This document shows positions 34,257 through 38,866 of a stretch of 38,866 nt of DNA, one piece after another. Position 1 is the first letter of the stretch. Every line of letters begins with the position of its first letter. The notes beneath the pieces were generated by a model that ran no database searches, was not told where the DNA came from, and was given only the letters and a program-made list of their open reading frames with translations. Source of the stretch: Spirochaetaceae bacterium (GTDB taxonomy: Bacteria > Spirochaetota > Spirochaetia > Treponematales > Breznakiellaceae); NCBI GenBank assembly GCA_031280035.1, contig JAITHJ010000040.1, positions 1-38,866 of the forward strand, written 5' to 3'. A program made the position numbers and the translations under genes.

Positions 34257-36354
34257 TTTGAAGAAAAGATGTGAATTATTATCGCCTGCCGGCAGCCCCG
34301 AGTCGCTTTGCGCCGCGGTCAATGAAGGCGCGGATGCCGTTTATCTTGGGCTGAAAACGTTTAACGCTCGTCTTCGAAGCGGGAATTTCGCTTATTCTCA
34401 GTTTCAGGCTGCTGCAAAGGTTCTTCGCGGTATGGGCCGTAAATTATATGTCGCAGTAAATACCGTATGGACTGAACGCGAGACTGATAGAATATACCAG
34501 CATTTAAAATATATTTCTGATATAGGATGTGACGGCGTTATTGTCCATGATTTTGGTACGTTAAGCTTCATACAAAATTATTTTAATAATCTAAAAATAC
34601 ACGCATCTACGCAGATGAATATTGCGTCGGCAAATGCGTGTAACCTGCTTTCAAAACAAAAAGTTTCCCGTGTCGTTCTTTCTCGTGAATTAAGCATGGA
34701 AGAAATAAGGCAAATTCGCGCTCAAACGAATATTGAAATAGAAGTCTTTGTACACGGCGCGTTATGCGTAAGCGCATCAGGATTATGCCTGTTTTCAAGT
34801 TATCTTGGCGGAAAATCGGCGAATCGTGGTTTATGTACGCAAGCTTGCCGGAGATTATACTCCGTAGAGAATTCAGAGGATAATAAATATTACTTTAGCA
34901 TGCTGGATTTGCAGCTTATAGAAAAAATACCTGATCTTGTTAGAGCAGGAGTAGATGCTTTTAAGATTGAAGGACGGATGAAAAGCGCTGAGTATACCGG
35001 AAATGTAACGGCAGCCTATAGAGCGGTTTTAGACGCGGTTTTAAATTCAGAATTTCCCGGCGATGATAGTCAGGAAGTAATAAATGCAGTAAAGAAAGCG
35101 GTTTCTCTTTTGGAAAATGATTTTGCCCGCGCTAAAACACTGTTTCATTTTGAAAAAAATAATCCGAATATATTTCTTAATCCTGATTCTGACGGCGGAA
35201 CGGGGATAAGGCTTGGCTGTATAGCGCGTATAAAAAACAGAGCGTCTCATAAATTGGCGTTTATTGAAAATTCACCGGTTATGCCAACGTCCGGCGATTC
35301 AATCCGGCTGCATAAATTTGACGATAGTGTCCGCAAGACGCGCAAAATAAAATTCATTGAAATAGATGATAAAGGTTCTTTTTGGGTTGATATACCGGAT
35401 GAATTTTATAACGGTGATTCAGTTTATCTTATTCAAACTAAAATTATGTCGAAATATTATCCTGATATTCTGCCCAAAAATTTATCTGTTTTTAAAAAAC
35501 TGCCCGGATATTGCAAAGCGCCTGTTATAGAACTTTGTTTTAAAAACAAATTACAGGAACTGCCTGAAGGATTTTATGTCAGCGTAATGCATATTGAAGA
35601 TCTTTATATAGCCCAGTCTATAAGGCCAAATCGTATTATACTTTATTTGAATAAATTAAATATAAAGCAGCTTATCAGCCGGCAGAAACAACTGCCGTTT
35701 AAGCCGCATGAAATAATACTATGCATGGATCCATTTTTTAATGAAATAGAGAGTAATTATTTTAAGTCTTCAGTACATGAATTAGTTGGCTTAGGATATA
35801 AAACCTATATAGCAAATAATCTTGGGCATATAAATCTGTATAAGAATTTTGATGAAGGCATCACGATTATAGCAGGGACTTGGCTTTATGTATTTAACCG
35901 TTATGCGGCGGATTTCCTTTTACGAACCAGCGTTTCGGGCATTGTATCACCGCTTGAAAATTCAAGACGTAACTTAGAGCATACTTTTGATATAAAACAG
36001 CGCAAAAATGTTTTTGTTACCGTATTTGCGTATCCGTCGTTATTCAGGATACAGTCTGATTTAACCGGATTTTATAAATTCAAAAAACTTAGAGATAATC
36101 ATGACGAATATTTTTCGCTCTCCAGCGGCGGCGGGAATACTCTTGTTACGCCGCAGATTCCATTTTCCATAACCGATAAGATTCCATTTTTACAAAAAGC
36201 GGGTTTTAGGCGCTTTATCGTAGATTTCTCTCCGCATCCGCTGAAAAAAGTATTTTACAAAGATATTATGCGCGCTGTTAAAAATTCCGCTCCCATTAAC
36301 GGAGCATCCAGGTTTAACTGGAAAAACGGCTTTTATGAGCCTAAAACGCAGTAG
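34243..36354 (+). CDS. U32-family peptidase / RlhA-TrhP-like protein
   Basis: ELLSPAGSPESLCAAVNEGADAVYLGLKTFNAR; EVFVHGALCVSASGLCLFSSYLGGKSANRGLCTQACRR; DAFKIEGRMKSAEYTGNVTAAYR; TTG start at 34243 or 34258. Confidence 0.88.
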   Translation: MAQSDLKKRCELLSPAGSPESLCAAVNEGADAVYLGLKTFNARLRSGNFAYSQFQAAAKVLRGMGRKLYVAVNTVWTERETDRIYQHLKYISDIGCDGVIVHDFGTLSFIQNYFNNLKIHASTQMNIASANACNLLSKQKVSRVVLSRELSMEEIRQIRAQTNIEIEVFVHGALCVSASGLCLFSSYLGGKSANRGLCTQACRRLYSVENSEDNKYYFSMLDLQLIEKIPDLVRAGVDAFKIEGRMKSAEYTGNVTAAYRAVLDAVLNSEFPGDDSQEVINAVKKAVSLLENDFARAKTLFHFEKNNPNIFLNPDSDGGTGIRLGCIARIKNRASHKLAFIENSPVMPTSGDSIRLHKFDDSVRKTRKIKFIEIDDKGSFWVDIPDEFYNGDSVYLIQTKIMSKYYPDILPKNLSVFKKLPGYCKAPVIELCFKNKLQELPEGFYVSVMHIEDLYIAQSIRPNRIILYLNKLNIKQLISRQKQLPFKPHEIILCMDPFFNEIESNYFKSSVHELVGLGYKTYIANNLGHINLYKNFDEGITIIAGTWLYVFNRYAADFLLRTSVSGIVSPLENSRRNLEHTFDIKQRKNVFVTVFAYPSLFRIQSDLTGFYKFKKLRDNHDEYFSLSSGGGNTLVTPQIPFSITDKIPFLQKAGFRRFIVDFSPHPLKKVFYKDIMRAVKNSAPINGASRFNWKNGFYEPKTQ

Positions 36355-37590
36355 TCATTTTTCAATCAGGACTTCAATTACTCTGTTGTGACGGATTTTT
36401 GAAATTGTAATTTTCATTCCATAAAAATCAAATATATCTTTATCATGAATTTCTCCGCCTGATTTTTCTAATATCCAGGATGCAAGCGCAGCATCGTTAC
36501 AGTCGTTTATTTCCAGCGAGAAATAATCTCTCAACTGATTAAGCGATGTTTTTCCTTGAACAGCAAAATATCTATCGTCAATCTTTCTGATATTTTCAAT
36601 TATTGTATCATGTTCATCCCAAATTTCACCAACAATTTCTTCTAAAATATCTTCTATTGTAACTATTCCCATAGTTCCGCCAAACTCGTCGATAATAACG
36701 GCGAGATGCGTTTTCTTTTCCTGTAGTATTTTAAGCACGCGCGCGGCTTTTACCGAACTGGGAATATAGACGGCGGGTTTTATAATATCTTTTAATTCCC
36801 GTCCGCCGTCTATAACTTCATAATGAAAATCTTTTAATATTATAAGTCCAGTAATATTATCGATAGAATCTTTGAATACGGGCAGGCGGGAAAAACCGGT
36901 TTCACGGAATTTTTGTCTTACCATTTGTGCGGAATCCAGAACAGAAACGGCGCAAAGATCGACTCTTGGAGTACAAATATCGCCGGCTGTTTTATCATCA
37001 AAATCTATCGTGCGTTTTATCATAACTTCTTCGCGTTCATTTATACCGCCGTCTTGCCGGGCCTCTTCAACAAATGTAAGCAGTTCTTCTTCAGTTATAG
37101 AACGATTTGATTTTATTTTGAGTGATGTGATGATAAATTTCTTCCAGAGCATGGTAAGAAAATTCAGCGGCATAAATAGTACGATAAAGCATTGTAAAAT
37201 GGGCGCGAAAATCATCGCGCAGGTTTCTGGTGATTCGCGGGCAAGCGTTTTGGGCGTAATTTCTCCTGCGATCAATACGGTAACGCTTGTTAGAAATGTT
37301 GCAAGACTGACACCCGCATTGCTTCCTGCAATACTTACAAGGAGCAGCGTGGCAAGGCTTGATAACGCGATGTTTACAACGTTATTTCCTATGAGTACTG
37401 TTGATATAAGCGTGTCATAGTTTTCTATTAGACGTAAAGCCCGCGCCGCCCGCTTTTTTCCCTGCGCCGCAAGATTTTTTAATTTTATTCTGTTGCACGA
37501 AGTATATGCCATTTCCGCCGCAGAGAAGAAAGCTGAAAAAATCAGCAGGGCTGAAATCATTATTAAAATAACGTTTGAAAAATTTTGCAT
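36355..37590 (-). CDS. CNNM/HlyC-CorC family transporter (DUF21 + CBS + CorC_HlyC)
   Basis: FSAAEMAYTSCNRIKLKNLAAQGK, ITPKTLARESPE, TPRVDLCAV, VIIDEFGGTMGIVTIEDILEEIVGEIWDEHD. Confidence 0.92.
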   Translation of the reverse strand: MQNFSNVILIMISALLIFSAFFSAAEMAYTSCNRIKLKNLAAQGKKRAARALRLIENYDTLISTVLIGNNVVNIALSSLATLLLVSIAGSNAGVSLATFLTSVTVLIAGEITPKTLARESPETCAMIFAPILQCFIVLFMPLNFLTMLWKKFIITSLKIKSNRSITEEELLTFVEEARQDGGINEREEVMIKRTIDFDDKTAGDICTPRVDLCAVSVLDSAQMVRQKFRETGFSRLPVFKDSIDNITGLIILKDFHYEVIDGGRELKDIIKPAVYIPSSVKAARVLKILQEKKTHLAVIIDEFGGTMGIVTIEDILEEIVGEIWDEHDTIIENIRKIDDRYFAVQGKTSLNQLRDYFSLEINDCNDAALASWILEKSGGEIHDKDIFDFYGMKITISKIRHNRVIEVLIEK

Positions 37591-37609
37591 TGCTGTTCAG
37601 GGCGCTTGT

Positions 37610-38863
37610 CTAAAATAGTATGCGCAAAACTCTTTTCTTTCCGGCTCGTATAACAAGTTCGCCGTATTCGTTAAGGCTGTCTTTGCCGATCAATGCTGAG
37701 ATATCGGATTGCGGCTGCAGCTCATTGTTTTGTGTAATAAAAGCACCGCCCTGTTCGACAAGCCGGCGCGCTTCGCTTTTGGTTGAACACAGTCCGGCAT
37801 CGTAAAATAAGTCCACAATATTGTATCCTGCGCTAAGCTTTTCAATTTGAAGTTTTTTTGACGGCAGCGCTTCGCGGTTTCCGTCAGTGCAAAACGCCGC
37901 GTGCGCGCCGGCAAGAGCATGGCCGGCTTCGTCTTTGCCGTGGATGAGCGCGGTAACTTCCCATGCAAGCCGTTCCTTTCCTTCGTTTGGATTTTTTAAC
38001 GAGGCAAGCCGTTCGCATTCTTCTACCGGTAGAAAGGTGAATATCAGAAGGAAACGCCGCAGATCTGAATCAGAAATATTACGCCAATACTGAAAGAAAT
38101 CATAGGGACTGCATAATAACGGATCGAGAAACAGCGCGCCTTTTTCGGTTTTTCCCATCTTTGCGCCGCTGCTTGTTTCCAGCAGCGGAAACGTAAGGCC
38201 GAACGCCTGTGCATTTTTCGGCTGACCGTCCGCGTAAAGCCGGCGGATCAGTTCTATGCCGGCGACAATATTGCCCCATTGATCATCGCCGCCTATCTGA
38301 AGGCGGCAGCCGTGCTTTTTGTAGAGCTGTAAGAAATCGTAACTTTGTAGAAGCTGATAGTTAAATTCAATAAATGAGAGCCCTGTTTCAAGCCGTTTTT
38401 TGTACGCCTCAAAGCCCAGCATCCGGTTTACTGAAAAATGGCTGCCGATCTCCCGCAAAAAATCGATGTAATTAAGTTCGGCGAGCCAGTCTTTATTGTT
38501 CTCATAGAGAGTTATTTTCCCGTCGGAATCCTCAAGAAACCGCTGTAACTGCGTTTGTATTGCCGCGGCATTGCCGTCAAGCTGGGAATAATCGAGTATT
38601 TTGCGCATTTCCGTCTTGCCGGAGGGATCTCCAATGCGCGCGGTACCGCCGCCAATTAACGCTATACCGCGGTGTCCTGCCGCGCGCAAATGCCGGAACG
38701 CGAAAAACGGCACTATATGACCTATATGAAGACTTTTGCCTGTTGGATCGCAGCCTACGTAAAAGGTTATAGGATCGCTGTCCATAAGATCGGACAGACC
38801 GTTAATATCGGTACACTGCGCTATAAAACCCCTGGTTTTAAGAGTATTCAGCGTGGAATTCAT
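37610..38863 (-). CDS. tyrS: tyrosyl-tRNA synthetase
   Basis: YVGCDPTGKSLHIGHIVPFFAFRHL, QIGGDDQWGNIVAGIELIRR, KMGKTEKGALFLD, C-terminal S4 domain. Confidence 0.95.
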   Translation of the reverse strand: MNSTLNTLKTRGFIAQCTDINGLSDLMDSDPITFYVGCDPTGKSLHIGHIVPFFAFRHLRAAGHRGIALIGGGTARIGDPSGKTEMRKILDYSQLDGNAAAIQTQLQRFLEDSDGKITLYENNKDWLAELNYIDFLREIGSHFSVNRMLGFEAYKKRLETGLSFIEFNYQLLQSYDFLQLYKKHGCRLQIGGDDQWGNIVAGIELIRRLYADGQPKNAQAFGLTFPLLETSSGAKMGKTEKGALFLDPLLCSPYDFFQYWRNISDSDLRRFLLIFTFLPVEECERLASLKNPNEGKERLAWEVTALIHGKDEAGHALAGAHAAFCTDGNREALPSKKLQIEKLSAGYNIVDLFYDAGLCSTKSEARRLVEQGGAFITQNNELQPQSDISALIGKDSLNEYGELVIRAGKKRVLRILF

Positions 38864-38866
38864 GGA

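Overview
The window looks like a spirochaete (Treponema-like) chromosome segment; this is inferred from protein character and no database was searched. It carries about 30 credible CDSs: a LolCDE/FtsX-type ABC exporter with a LolA-like protein and a putative outer-membrane barrel, a DEDDh exonuclease, two convergent multi-TM glycosyltransferase-like genes in an AT-rich island, an mt/spd-type EF-G, an HDAC-fold protein, a DUF115/Maf-like gene behind a large acidic repeat protein, an LTA-synthase/OpgB-like phosphoglycerol transferase, lolA-like/rodZ-like/rimO, pgi, a GtrB-like GT2 + methyltransferase + GtrII-like operon, FmdE-like, DUF445, NUDIX, a U32 peptidase, a CNNM/CorC-type transporter and tyrS. 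Two signals stand out. (1) Five homopolymeric G/C tracts of 9-13 nt sit only in or just upstream of envelope/glycan genes. Four are intragenic with G on the coding strand and encode a poly-Gly loop. One of these (13 G at 7756-7768) breaks its gene in two in this assembly, and a one-base contraction would restore it. This is best read as a multi-locus, slipped-strand, phase-variable surface-glycan system. (2) A pervasive 21-bp periodicity appears in a clean 8-unit intergenic array (3555-3722), in the heptad/14-aa repeats of the acidic protein (including a 399 bp = 19x21 offset duplication), and in at least three diverged intergenic arrays (about 17.75-18.07 kb, 20.29-20.38 kb, 25.99-26.40 kb). 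The arrays at 20.3 and 26 kb, and partly 17.8 kb, share a core near GCGTGAACGGCGT. No rRNA, tRNA, CRISPR array or transposase was recognised.
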